Positions 17,414-26,913 of a stretch of 64,000 bases of DNA are shown here, piece after piece. The stretch lies in assembly GCA_030427705.1 (NCBI GenBank), contig JAUIBR010000033.1, positions 1 to 64,000 on the forward strand, read 5' to 3'. The notes under the pieces are model-generated. The model saw only the letters and a list, made by a program, of their open reading frames with translations. It was not told the origin of the DNA and did not search any database. The position numbers were made by a program, and so were the translations under genes. The number at the start of each line of letters is the position of its first letter. Position 1 is the first letter of the stretch. This stretch comes from a bacterium. Its GTDB lineage: Bacteria > Myxococcota_A > Bradymonadia > Bradymonadales > Bradymonadaceae.

Positions 17414-20400
17414 ATGGTTCAGGCAGGCACTCGATCGAATGACCGCCGCAAGATCTTTGCGGGTCGCTACGCTTATGTAAAACCGCTTGGCCGCGGCGCT
17501 GGAGGCGCTGTGTATCTATGCGAGGACCTGCAGAGCAATCTGCGGCAGGTCGCCGTAAAGGTGCTCTCGGCCGAGGCCTTTGCCACCGTGCAGGGCAAGA
17601 TGTTGCGCCGTGAGTTCGAGATTCTGTCCAAATTACGCCACCCGAATCTGGTGCGCGTCGATGATTACGGCAGCCTGCCGGACGGCGGGGTTTTCCTGGC
17701 CGAGGAGTATATCGACGGCTTCAGCCTGCAAGATGCACGTGCGCTTATCCAACCAGAGGGTCTCATCGACCTCACGCTGCAACTGCTGCACGGTCTGAGC
17801 TACTTGCATGGCATGGGGATGATTCACCGTGACATCAAGCCGGCGAACGTGATGTTGCTCTGGCTAGATGACGCGAAAGCGCGGCCGATGGCCAAGCTGG
17901 TGGACTTTGGGCTTTCCAGTGCGGATCCAAAACGCGACACGCTCAGAGGCGGAACGCGCTCTTACATGGCGCCGGAGATTATTCGGGGAGAGAAGGGCGA
18001 GTTCCGCTCGGACCTCTATAGTCTGGGTGTGACGCTCTACTACGCGATGTGCGGCGTGTTGCCGTTTGGTCCGCGTACCAAAGAAGATCCACCCACGAGC
18101 GAAGAGGACTTCCGACCACCCGAGCCGCACCGCCTGAATCCTGAGGTTCCCTTGAACCTCAGCCGCTTCACCATGGTGTTGTTGCGGCAGGTCGCCGACA
18201 TCGAATATGCGGATGCTGGGGAGGCGCTTCAAGGGTTGGCCAAAGACACGGAATCCTTGGAATGGGTGACCACGGGCCGACTTGCGAACTCTCTGGACCT
18301 GGCCGCGCCACCGGTATTGCGCGGATATTTCGAGCGAGGGATTCTGGTTCGCGAAGCGGGCAATCGCGATACGATCGTCGACAAATTGCTGGCCGAGAAG
18401 TCGACCGGGCGGATGCGCCTCATCCGCGGAGTCTCAGATGGCGTCGGTAAATCGCGCCTGGTTCGAGAGGTCGTTGCGGCCATCAAGCTAGGCGGCCGCG
18501 TCGTGGTGCGCGTCGACTGTCGCGAAGGAATGCACCCGTTCGGCGTGCTTTCCGAAACGCTCGCCCAACTCATTGAGATTGCGGAGAGCCGCAGTCTCAA
18601 GATTGGTGAGCGCATCAAGCCGAATCTAAACATGCTGCGGCGTCTAGGACCGTGGATTGGCTCCGGACAAAGCAAGGAAGAGCGCGAAGCGGACTTCGCT
18701 TGGATCAAAGAGTCCTTTGAAGACCTGGCGGTCGTGCTGCATCCGGACCGCGTGGTGATCTTTCTTGAAGATCTGCATCTTGGCGACAGCCAGTCGATCC
18801 TTTTCTTCAAGCAGTGGTTTGACGAACACAACGCCGCGCATCGACCAAGCGTCGTGGTGACATCGGTTGCTGGACGCGAAACGGACAGTCTGACGACGTG
18901 CATGGACGCAGATACCATCGACGTCAAAGGACTGCAGGCCGAAGACGTTGAATACTTTTTCGAGACGCGTCTTGGGGTCAAAAACCTCCCCAACGAGTGG
19001 ATTCAAAAGGTCGCGACTGCTTCCAAGGGCAATCCTTCGTACGTTGAAGAACTGTCACGACACCTGATTGATAACGGAATTCTTAGCCGCCAGAGCTCGA
19101 TCTCATGGGAGATTGATGTCGATGAGCTGGTTGGGTTCCAGCTTCCGCGTGGTCCTCGTGAGTCCTTCCGCCGCCGTCTCTCGGCCTTTGGTCACACAGG
19201 GCGCGAGACACTTGAACTCATGGCATTGCTTGGCCGTCCGGTCGAATGGTCGGTCCTGCGAAAGCTCCTTATGGCGCGTGGTGAAAAAGGCGAGGACGCC
19301 GATCGCACAATCGAGATGCTGCAGTGGCGGCACTTCCTGGACTTGGATTTGGATGCCGCTGGACGATTTGTTCGGTTGATCGACCCAGTCTTGGAGAGCG
19401 TCATTATCGACCCGATGAATCCTGAGTGGCGTCGTTCGCTACATCGACGGATCGGCGAAAGGCTTCAGAAACACTGGCTGCGAGGCGAGGCAGATGCGGA
19501 AGAGGTCGCGAAACATATGGTCGATGGTGGGCATGCCCGCGCAGTAACCATGTTAGAGATTTCCGCTGATGCACGAGCACTAAAAGACCCAGCCGGAGCC
19601 GCCGGAGCTTACGAGAAGATTCTTGAGATCGAGACCGGGCCATCGACGGCGTTGGTCCGCGTAAAACTCGCGGAGATTGCGGTCCGGTCGAATGAACCTG
19701 AAATGGCGATCGAGCACCTCAACCACGCTTGGTCGTACGCGGAGAGAACAGCGTTGGAGTGGTTGATGCACCGTGTCTGTCTAGCGGGCGCTGACACATG
19801 TTTCGCCTTGGGGCGACCATCCGACGCGCGTGAGTGGCTAAATCGACTGCACGACACCCTTCCGGTCATGTCTCAGCAGGCAAATTCGCTGCTGGTCGAT
19901 GCACGTATTCTAATCTTGGAAGGAAGGCTCGACGAAGCGCAGAAGAAGCTGAACAGCTCGCTGGCCCGACTGGAGCACTTCGGGAACGTTTCAAGCCGGG
20001 TGCGTGCCAAGGCGTTGCTAGGTCGGATCCAATTCTTGCGGGGTCAGATCGACGAGGCGACATCGTCGTTCGTGGAAGCCATTGGGTTGGGTCGTGCGCG
20101 TGAAACACAGGAAGCTGTTGGGCGCGCGCTGCTTGGCTTTGGTGTGTTGCTGCAATCGACCGGCGAACTTGAGCAGGCACAACGTATTCTTTTGGAGTCC
20201 TTCGAGGTGCTCAGCGAGTACGGCGGTGTGGATCAATGCGCAGAGGCGCTCGTTGAGCTCGGACGCGCGTTGATGCAAGCGGGAGAACTCGAAAAGGCCC
20301 GACAACGTGGTCTCGAAGCGGCGCGGCTCGCCGAAGGATTGGGCCACTTCATCGATTATCGACGCGCTCGCATGTTGGTCGCTGAACTCGATATCCGTGA

Positions 20401-20602
20401 GGTGCGTGGCGTCGAAGAGGCGGTACAGCAAGTGACGATAGCGGCCGAAGAGATTGTGTCTAGCGAGGAGTCGGCCCCGGCATCCGCCCGCGCGCTGAAA
20501 GAACTCTCGGACGCGTTGAACAAAGCCGGCCGTCGGGACGAAGGTGCCGCTGCGCTGCAGCGGGCGCAGAAGATTGCTGAGTCTGCGGGAATCGCAATCT
20601 GA
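17414..20602 (+). CDS. Ser/Thr protein kinase with AAA ATPase and TPR domains
   Basis: 1062 residues, no membrane helix. Kinase domain about 18-270: glycine loop GRGAGGAV, VAVKVL, IHRDIKPAN, VDFGLSS, MAPEI. An AAA_16/STAND-type ATPase follows, with P-loop GVSDGVGKS near 339-347 and VVIFLEDLH as Walker B near 450. The C-terminal third is TPR-like repeats (for example LVELGRALMQAGELEKARQRGLEAARL). This kinase-ATPase-TPR plan is common in myxobacteria and usually cytoplasmic; targets are unknown. It is divergent from manC, and the flavoprotein gene follows after 4 bases. Confidence 0.93.
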   Translation: MVQAGTRSNDRRKIFAGRYAYVKPLGRGAGGAVYLCEDLQSNLRQVAVKVLSAEAFATVQGKMLRREFEILSKLRHPNLVRVDDYGSLPDGGVFLAEEYIDGFSLQDARALIQPEGLIDLTLQLLHGLSYLHGMGMIHRDIKPANVMLLWLDDAKARPMAKLVDFGLSSADPKRDTLRGGTRSYMAPEIIRGEKGEFRSDLYSLGVTLYYAMCGVLPFGPRTKEDPPTSEEDFRPPEPHRLNPEVPLNLSRFTMVLLRQVADIEYADAGEALQGLAKDTESLEWVTTGRLANSLDLAAPPVLRGYFERGILVREAGNRDTIVDKLLAEKSTGRMRLIRGVSDGVGKSRLVREVVAAIKLGGRVVVRVDCREGMHPFGVLSETLAQLIEIAESRSLKIGERIKPNLNMLRRLGPWIGSGQSKEEREADFAWIKESFEDLAVVLHPDRVVIFLEDLHLGDSQSILFFKQWFDEHNAAHRPSVVVTSVAGRETDSLTTCMDADTIDVKGLQAEDVEYFFETRLGVKNLPNEWIQKVATASKGNPSYVEELSRHLIDNGILSRQSSISWEIDVDELVGFQLPRGPRESFRRRLSAFGHTGRETLELMALLGRPVEWSVLRKLLMARGEKGEDADRTIEMLQWRHFLDLDLDAAGRFVRLIDPVLESVIIDPMNPEWRRSLHRRIGERLQKHWLRGEADAEEVAKHMVDGGHARAVTMLEISADARALKDPAGAAGAYEKILEIETGPSTALVRVKLAEIAVRSNEPEMAIEHLNHAWSYAERTALEWLMHRVCLAGADTCFALGRPSDAREWLNRLHDTLPVMSQQANSLLVDARILILEGRLDEAQKKLNSSLARLEHFGNVSSRVRAKALLGRIQFLRGQIDEATSSFVEAIGLGRARETQEAVGRALLGFGVLLQSTGELEQAQRILLESFEVLSEYGGVDQCAEALVELGRALMQAGELEKARQRGLEAARLAEGLGHFIDYRRARMLVAELDIREVRGVEEAVQQVTIAAEEIVSSEESAPASARALKELSDALNKAGRRDEGAAALQRAQKIAESAGIAI

Positions 20603-20606
20603 ACCC

Positions 20607-22247
20607 ATGACAAAGAAGTCTCAAATACTGCGCGTCCATGGCGTCTCAATCGCCCTGGATGAGCCCGATGACGTGTTGGTGCAACGCGTTGCTAAGAAGC
20701 TGAAGATTGGCAAGGAGCACATCGATGATGTGGTGCTGGTCAAACGCAGCCTCGATGCACGCAAACGCCCAAAGTTCATTTGCACGGTCGATGTCACGGT
20801 TGACCAGGTTCCCAAGGCCTTGCCGGGTGATGTGGGACCTGCACCCGAGCCCATCGTTCCCCAAAAGTTCACACCAAAGCGGCAGGAACGCGTCGTCGTC
20901 ATTGGCGCTGGGCCAGCCGGGTTGTTTTGTGCCCACCGTCTGGCCGAGGCCGGACTGAAGCCAGTGCTGGTCGATCGTGGTGAACCGGTAGAGATTCGCG
21001 GCCGTCACGTGTCGGGATTGATGCACCGCGGTGAGCTGCTTGAAGACAGCAATATTTGCTTCGGTGAGGGTGGCGCCGGCACGTGGTCAGACGGGAAGTT
21101 GTACACACGGGTCAAAGATGTGCGTGTGCGCCATGTCCTTGAGACCATTGTGCAGCTAGGCGGACCGGAAGAGATTCTGACTGCCGGTAAACCGCATCTC
21201 GGCACCGACCGGTTGGTGGCGTTGTGCAAGGCGTTTCGAGCAATGCTCATCGACGAAGGTTGTGAGGTCCATTTTGGGGCGTTCGTCGACGGGTTCGAAC
21301 TATCCCACGGCGAAGACGGCGTTGCGGTACGATCTGTGATTCTGCGCGACGGAACGAAGATCGACGGGGACCGATTCGTATTGGCGGTAGGTCATTCAGC
21401 GCGCGAGCTCTACCTGCGTCTCGACGAATCCGGCATCGCTATGGAGCAGAAGCCGTTTGCGGTTGGGTATCGCGTTGAGCACCGGCAGGCGCTGATCAAC
21501 GAGATTCAATATGGACAATGGGCAGAAATGCCCGAAGTCCCCACGGCCGACTATCGCTTGGCGGCCAATTTCGGGGAAGGTGACGCGCACCGAGGTGTAT
21601 ATAGCTTCTGCATGTGTCCGGGTGGGCAAGTTGTGCCGTCTGCGACACAACCGGACGGTGTCTGCGTCAATGGAATGAGCCACGCCAGCCGGAAAGGTCA
21701 TTGGGCGAACTCGGCTCTCGTTGTGAGCGTGAAACCCGAGGACTTTCACGCCTTCCCAGAAGACGAAATGGGACCCTACACGGGGCGTTTGGCAGGTGTT
21801 GGCTTCCAAAAAGCCGCGGAAAAACGCGCATACACACTTGGTGGTGGTGGATTCATCGCGCCATCACAGCGCTTGGTGGATTTTCGAGACGGTGTCGAAA
21901 CGACCGAGCTACGAAAGACCACCTACAAGCCCGGCATTGCACCGGGCGATCTGACCACGTGTTACCCGGCGTTTGTAATCGAGCACCTTCGGGCTGGGCT
22001 GGCAGAGTTTGAGAAGCGGATGCCGGGATTCAACACCAACGATGCGATTCTGATCGGTGTTGAGACGCGCACTAGCGCGCCCATCCAGATTACACGCGAT
22101 GACGAGACGCTGCGGTCGATCTCGTGGCACAACCTGTATCCGAGCGGGGAGGGGGCTGGATACGGCGGTGGCATCGTGAGTGCTGCCATCGACGGTTTGC
22201 GCGTTGCCGAGCGAATCCTTGAAGAATTGAGCGAGCTTGTCGCGTAA
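20607..22247 (+). CDS. FAD-dependent dehydrogenase (COG2509-like flavoprotein)
   Basis: 546 residues. An N-terminal domain of about 95 residues precedes the FAD-binding Rossmann motif VVVIGAGPAGLFCAHRLAEAG. Further FAD motifs are EGGAGTWSDGKLYTR near 150 and the C-terminal NLYPSGEGAGYGGGIVSAAIDGL. This matches uncharacterised FAD-dependent dehydrogenases of the COG2509 type. The start MTKKSQ at 20607 lies 4 bases after the kinase stop; the 21-codon upstream extension is inside the kinase gene. The substrate is unknown. Confidence 0.88.
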   Translation: MTKKSQILRVHGVSIALDEPDDVLVQRVAKKLKIGKEHIDDVVLVKRSLDARKRPKFICTVDVTVDQVPKALPGDVGPAPEPIVPQKFTPKRQERVVVIGAGPAGLFCAHRLAEAGLKPVLVDRGEPVEIRGRHVSGLMHRGELLEDSNICFGEGGAGTWSDGKLYTRVKDVRVRHVLETIVQLGGPEEILTAGKPHLGTDRLVALCKAFRAMLIDEGCEVHFGAFVDGFELSHGEDGVAVRSVILRDGTKIDGDRFVLAVGHSARELYLRLDESGIAMEQKPFAVGYRVEHRQALINEIQYGQWAEMPEVPTADYRLAANFGEGDAHRGVYSFCMCPGGQVVPSATQPDGVCVNGMSHASRKGHWANSALVVSVKPEDFHAFPEDEMGPYTGRLAGVGFQKAAEKRAYTLGGGGFIAPSQRLVDFRDGVETTELRKTTYKPGIAPGDLTTCYPAFVIEHLRAGLAEFEKRMPGFNTNDAILIGVETRTSAPIQITRDDETLRSISWHNLYPSGEGAGYGGGIVSAAIDGLRVAERILEELSELVA

Positions 22248-22293
22248 TTGATTCGGTGATAATCAACCGACGCGTTAACTCAGGAGCGAGCGC

Positions 22294-22494
22294 ATGAGCG
22301 AGAAAAAGGACATCCCCTACCTTCATACTCCGGACGACGGTCCGCGATGGGATTGGTGGCGGGAAGACCCGGTAGAACTGATTCTACTTGTCTTCATCCT
22401 CGTGTTGTTCTTCGCGTTTCCGCGTGCCGGCTGCGGCGTTACCGCGGTCGACGCAAATCAAGCGCCACCACCGGCAGCGACCGCGAATCCATAA
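22294..22494 (+). CDS. Small single-pass membrane protein
   Basis: 66 residues: acidic/aromatic N-terminus (PRWDWWREDPVE), one hydrophobic helix at about 27-44 (ELILLVFILVLFFAFPRA), then an Ala/Pro-rich tail. The ATG is 8-9 bases after GGAG, a good ribosome site. It has no known family. It sits between the flavoprotein and the TPR/PEGA gene. Size and context make it probable, not certain. Confidence 0.6.
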   Translation: MSEKKDIPYLHTPDDGPRWDWWREDPVELILLVFILVLFFAFPRAGCGVTAVDANQAPPPAATANP

Positions 22495-22603
22495 CCACAT
22501 CAATCCCGGCGGGGAATGTTGCAAAATCGGACGTTTTGGCCGACCATACGTGCAGTCCTAATCTTGTATTGTTGCGGCGCGAAAGCGCCCTTGAGGAGAA
22601 CGA

Positions 22604-23593
22604 ATGATCGTCCGTAAATGCGTTGCATCTGCGATCCTACGAGTGTTGTTGGCTGTTTGTGCAGTGTCGGTGGTTGTTTCGACCGCGCCACAAGTGGCTT
22701 CTGCGCAGGACGCTGACCCCAAGAAAATTCTCGAGTTGATTGGTTCAGCGAACGACAAATTTGAAAAGGAAGACTTTCAAGGGGCCCTCGAAGACTACGA
22801 AGCCGCCTTCGCGATGTATCCGGACCCGTCGTTGCTGTACCGGATGGGACTGAGTTCCGAAAAGCTTAACCGGCAAGTCGATGCCATCGACTACTACGAG
22901 AAGTTCATCGATGCGGTGCCGGACGACAAGACTGCCAAGAAGGTCAAAGACCGATTGGCTGAGCTACGCCAGACCGCGCCGGCTCGGATCAAGGTTGAGA
23001 CCACACCTCCAGGTGCGCAGGTTCATATCGGTTCGCTGGACAATCCGCCCATCGGCGAGACCCCAGGCCAGTTTGATATCCCAGCGGGCGACGTTTCCAT
23101 CTACGTAGCGCTCGAGGGTTACGACACTGAACTTCGGAATCTCAAACTTGAGAACGCCCAACGCGAGACGCTTTCCTTCGAAATGTCGGAGGAGGCCAAG
23201 CTGGTCGATGTCGATCCAAACGGAGAGACCGGCGGTGAGTCAAGCAGTTCAACCTTGTCGACCTGGGGTTGGGTTTTGACTGGGACGGGTGTGGCCCTGA
23301 TTGGCGGCGGTATCGTGTTCGGTATCTTGTCGCAATCGAAGACGGACGAAGTGAATGACTATGACAAACGTGCAGCCGGCTCGTCGCCGGGCGAGCTTCA
23401 AGAGCTGAAAGACTCAGCCAATTCCTTCTACTCCACGTCGCTTGCGTTCTATGTCGCTGGCGGTGTCGTCGCAGCCACTGGAATCACGTTCCTGATCATC
23501 GATGGCATGGGGTCCGAATCCCAAGCTTCAATGAAACTCGATTTCTCGCCCACCCATGGTGGAGCCCACGTCGGGCTGTCTGGCAGTTTCTAG
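22604..23593 (+). CDS. Secreted TPR and PEGA-domain membrane protein
   Basis: 329 residues. Signal peptide to about residue 34 (ASAQD). A TPR pair spans 40-105 (ANDKFEKEDFQGALEDYEAAFAMYP), then a PEGA domain at about 128-180 (ARIKVETTPPGAQVHIGS ... GETPGQFDIPAGDVSI), then two hydrophobic segments at about 222-243 and 281-300. PEGA domains are surface or periplasmic and often linked to cell-wall proteins. GAGGAG lies just before the ATG, preceded by a small GNRA hairpin (GGCGC-GAAA-GCGCC, 22576-22589). It is followed 22 bases later by the TPR-kinase and may act in the same pathway. Confidence 0.87.
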   Translation: MIVRKCVASAILRVLLAVCAVSVVVSTAPQVASAQDADPKKILELIGSANDKFEKEDFQGALEDYEAAFAMYPDPSLLYRMGLSSEKLNRQVDAIDYYEKFIDAVPDDKTAKKVKDRLAELRQTAPARIKVETTPPGAQVHIGSLDNPPIGETPGQFDIPAGDVSIYVALEGYDTELRNLKLENAQRETLSFEMSEEAKLVDVDPNGETGGESSSSTLSTWGWVLTGTGVALIGGGIVFGILSQSKTDEVNDYDKRAAGSSPGELQELKDSANSFYSTSLAFYVAGGVVAATGITFLIIDGMGSESQASMKLDFSPTHGGAHVGLSGSF

Positions 23594-23615
23594 CCACTGA
23601 CCCGTCGGAGGTCAC

Positions 23616-26054
23616 TTGCGCCTGTTTGACTCCATGTACTGGCTGGTCATCAATGCCCAGGCAGGTGGACATATTGATATCGGCGAGGATACCTCGGCCG
23701 GTGTCGACTGGGGTTCTGTGCTCGGTGGAGCGGCGAGCGTCGTTGGGTTGCTTGTACTCGTGGTTGGGGTTTTCTTCGCGTTTCGTCTATTCAAACCAAG
23801 AGATGGGAAACCCAGCGCGGCGCCCAGCGGAATGGGGTTAGAGACACGACGCAAGATTATGGAAGCAAAGGAATCCGGCGACTTTGAAATCGCTGGCGAC
23901 TTGCTCTGGAAGGCCGGCGAACACGCGGAAGCGGCCGATTCTTATGTGCGTGCAAAAGCGCTTGAGAAGGCCGCGCGCGCGTTCCATGAGTCTGGCAATA
24001 ATGCGCAGGCGATTCGCTACTACAAGCAGTCCGGGGACATGACCAAGGCGGCCAAGATCTATGCAGACACAGGTCAGCATATGGCCGCGGCCGCGGAGTA
24101 CATGCGTGCGGATGCGTTTGAAAAAGCTGCCGAGCAGTATGCGCTCGCCGATGACTTCAAGCGCGCTGCCGAAGCGTTCGAACGTGCGAAGCAGCACCTG
24201 AAAGCCGGCGAATACTACGAAAAGGGCGAAGCTTACATTCTGGCGGCGGAAAACTACGCGCTCTACTTTGATGATGCGCTTAGCAAGGCATCCGGAGACC
24301 TCCAGGCTGTTTCGAAGATTCGTCCGCTGGCGAAGAAAGCCGGCGAGTTTTACCGCGATGAGGGAGATCTCGAGCGGGCCAGCCATATTCTTCAACAGGC
24401 TGGCTATTTCGAGGAAGCTGCGCGGTGCTTAAGGACCACTGGCGACCTGACCCGCGCTGCAGAAATGCTCATGAAGGCCAAGCAGCCGTTGTTGGCAGCC
24501 GAAGTCTTAGAGGAGGCTGGGGACGACCAGCGAGCCGCGCGCATGCGGGCCGAAGCGGCCATGAAGGACAAGGACTACGCGACAGCCGCTGAGATGTTCC
24601 GGAATGCCGGCGAGTACAAGAAAGCCCTGAAGATCTACGAGAAGCTCGAAGACTGGGGTAACTCCGGCGAGATTCTCGAAAAACTGGGCGACCAAAAGAA
24701 CGCGTTCGACCGATACGTGAAGGCCGACATGCATGCCCACGCCGCGCGGTGTGCGGAGCTGCTGGACAAGCCGGAGCGGGCAGCAGAGTTGTATCGCAAG
24801 GCTGGCGACGTCGACGGAGAACTTCGAGCGTTACTTAAGGTCGGTGACTTCTTCCGTGCGGGGCGCTTGCAGTTCGAACACCGACGTTATGACGACTCTC
24901 TGGCATCGCTGTCGAAGATCGATTCGCGCGACCCCATTCACCCACGAGCGCTTGAGCTACAGGGCGATGTCCTCCAGGCTCAGGGGCGATTCGAGAAGGC
25001 CTACAGCCGCTACCGCGCTGCGATGGGGAATCGAGAGGTCGCCGAAGCGACGTTGCCGCTTGTCTACAAGATGGGACGTATGCTCGAGGAAGAGCAGGAC
25101 CGAAACGGGGCGCTAGAACACTTCAACTCCATCTTGTCGGTCGACAAAAACTTTGAAGATGTCAGCCTGCGTGTGAAGCAGCTCTTGGGACGTCGGAAGT
25201 CGAATACCATTCCGGGTGTCTCAAGCAGCGGGATTTTCTCCGCCCCTCCTGGTGAGGACGGAGCCCCCGGCGAGCGCTACGAGATCATTGATGAGATTGC
25301 CCGCGGCGGTATGGGCATTGTCTATAAGGCGCGTGACACGGTTTTGGGCCGCGTTGTCGCATACAAGATTCTGGGTGAGAACCTGCGCGATAACGAGACG
25401 GCCGTTAAGTACTTCCTGCGCGAGGCTCGTGCTGCCGCCGCACTCTCGCATCCCAATATCGTCACTATTTTCGACGCTGGTGAACAGACCGGCGACTACT
25501 ACATGGCGATGGAGTTTGTGGAGGGGACGACCCTTAAGGAGCTGATTAAGCGCAAGGGCGCGTTACCTGAGGAGCAGGTTCGCTACATCCTTATTCACTG
25601 CTGCAAGGCGCTTCAATACGCGCACAGCAAGGGCATCATCCACCGTGACATCAAGAGCGGCAACGTGATGATTACTCGTGATAAGGCGCTTAAAATCATG
25701 GACTTCGGTCTTGCAAAGTTCATGCGCGAATACCAGAAAGAGCACACGCAACAGGTCGGCACGCCGTTCTACATGTCGCCAGAGCAGATCATCGGGAAGA
25801 ACATCGATTTCCGCTCCGACCTGTACAGTTTGGGTTGCACCATCTTTGAGTGTGCGACTGGAACCGTTCCGTTCTTCAAAGGGGACTTGTCGTATCACCA
25901 CGTGCACACGAAGCCGCCGAGTCCTCGGTCCATCAATCCTGCGCTTTCTCGTGGACTTGAGCGAATCATCTTGAAGACGCTCGAGAAGAAACCCGACCAC
26001 CGTTACCAGACCGCAAAAGACATCATCGATGCTGTGTCGGGTCTAAAAGACTAA
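23616..26054 (+). CDS. Membrane-anchored TPR-array protein with C-terminal Ser/Thr kinase
   Basis: 812 residues. One N-terminal membrane helix at about 36-58 (VLGGAASVVGLLVLVVGVFF), then about 450 residues of short helical repeats (patterns such as KAAKIYADTG, KAAEQYALADDFKRAAEAFERA), and a kinase domain at about 551-810 at the C-terminus. Kinase motifs: ARGGMGIVYKA, VAYKIL (K of VAVK kept), IHRDIKSGN, MDFGLAK, MSPEQ. In most bacterial kinases the catalytic domain is N-terminal, so the order is reversed. The start is TTG at 23616, 4 bases after GGAGG; an ATG at 23634 is the alternative. The gene ends in a CTAA stop overlap with the convergent TPR lipoprotein. Confidence 0.9.
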   Translation: MRLFDSMYWLVINAQAGGHIDIGEDTSAGVDWGSVLGGAASVVGLLVLVVGVFFAFRLFKPRDGKPSAAPSGMGLETRRKIMEAKESGDFEIAGDLLWKAGEHAEAADSYVRAKALEKAARAFHESGNNAQAIRYYKQSGDMTKAAKIYADTGQHMAAAAEYMRADAFEKAAEQYALADDFKRAAEAFERAKQHLKAGEYYEKGEAYILAAENYALYFDDALSKASGDLQAVSKIRPLAKKAGEFYRDEGDLERASHILQQAGYFEEAARCLRTTGDLTRAAEMLMKAKQPLLAAEVLEEAGDDQRAARMRAEAAMKDKDYATAAEMFRNAGEYKKALKIYEKLEDWGNSGEILEKLGDQKNAFDRYVKADMHAHAARCAELLDKPERAAELYRKAGDVDGELRALLKVGDFFRAGRLQFEHRRYDDSLASLSKIDSRDPIHPRALELQGDVLQAQGRFEKAYSRYRAAMGNREVAEATLPLVYKMGRMLEEEQDRNGALEHFNSILSVDKNFEDVSLRVKQLLGRRKSNTIPGVSSSGIFSAPPGEDGAPGERYEIIDEIARGGMGIVYKARDTVLGRVVAYKILGENLRDNETAVKYFLREARAAAALSHPNIVTIFDAGEQTGDYYMAMEFVEGTTLKELIKRKGALPEEQVRYILIHCCKALQYAHSKGIIHRDIKSGNVMITRDKALKIMDFGLAKFMREYQKEHTQQVGTPFYMSPEQIIGKNIDFRSDLYSLGCTIFECATGTVPFFKGDLSYHHVHTKPPSPRSINPALSRGLERIILKTLEKKPDHRYQTAKDIIDAVSGLKD

Positions 26055-26893
26055 CGCAGCTTGCGCATCTTTCTGCGCTTCACACCGGGAAGCAGTTTCT
26101 CGGCGCGCTTTCGCCATTTATCCGATGCGCGCTTCTGGTCGATGCGTTCCAAGAAGTCCGCATAGCGAAAAAGCACACCAGCGTTCTCGGGATGCGACTT
26201 CACCAGCTTGGCATACACACGCTTCGCCTTGGTTTTCTTTCCTTGCCGCTCATGGCACTCAGCCAACCCGAGAAGGGCTTGCGTGTTGTCTTTGGAGGAC
26301 TCCAGGACCGATTGATAGATCGCTTGCGCATCCACGTACCGTTCCTGGTTTAGGTAGAGCTGTGCAAGGCGCAATCCGAGGTTGGTATCGTCGCGATCAG
26401 CCTCCCAAACGTACAGATAGTGGGGAATTGCACCCTTGGCGTTGCCAGCTTCGTCGTGAAGATTCGCGACCTTACGGCGTACCTCTAGGGAGGTTGGGTC
26501 GGCCTCGATGGACTTCTCTGCGCATTCAATCGCGTCATTTGCGAGCGCCAGATCGACGGCCAAATCCGCGGCACTGCTCCAATCCGCTGCCCGTTTTCGA
26601 CGCGACGGCTCGACCGTCGCAGCACCCTTAAATTGCGCAAAGGCATCCTGAAGATTCCCGGAATCCAAGGCCTGTTTCGCGCGACTTCGGCGCGCTTGGG
26701 ACATGATCTCCAACGCTTCCCGTCGTTCCGGGTGCTCAGCAAGCGCCAGCCGCGCTTGAGTCTCGGCGACATCAAGCTCACCTTGCTCAAGAGCTTCGTT
26801 TCCTGCCTGGATCGGGTCCTTGGGTTGACCCGCGCATGCGAACAGCAGGGACACGGCGCACATCAACGTGCTAAGATGGAGGCGTTCAATCAT
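26051..26893 (-). CDS. TPR-repeat lipoprotein
   Basis: 280 residues. Lipoprotein signal MIERLHLSTLMCAVSLLFAC followed by six or seven TPR motifs (NEALEQGELDVAETQARLALAEHP, GNAKGAIPHYLYVWEADRDDTNL, ERYVDAQAIYQSVLESSKDN). The tail is strongly basic (LLPGVKRRKMRKLR). It is probably an envelope scaffold. The start at 26893 is chosen because it gives a proper signal peptide; there is no ribosome site. It is divergent from moaC, with only 20 bases between the start codons. Confidence 0.85.
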   Translation of the reverse strand: MIERLHLSTLMCAVSLLFACAGQPKDPIQAGNEALEQGELDVAETQARLALAEHPERREALEIMSQARRSRAKQALDSGNLQDAFAQFKGAATVEPSRRKRAADWSSAADLAVDLALANDAIECAEKSIEADPTSLEVRRKVANLHDEAGNAKGAIPHYLYVWEADRDDTNLGLRLAQLYLNQERYVDAQAIYQSVLESSKDNTQALLGLAECHERQGKKTKAKRVYAKLVKSHPENAGVLFRYADFLERIDQKRASDKWRKRAEKLLPGVKRRKMRKLR

Positions 26894-26913
26894 CGACACA
26901 ATAGCTAACACTC

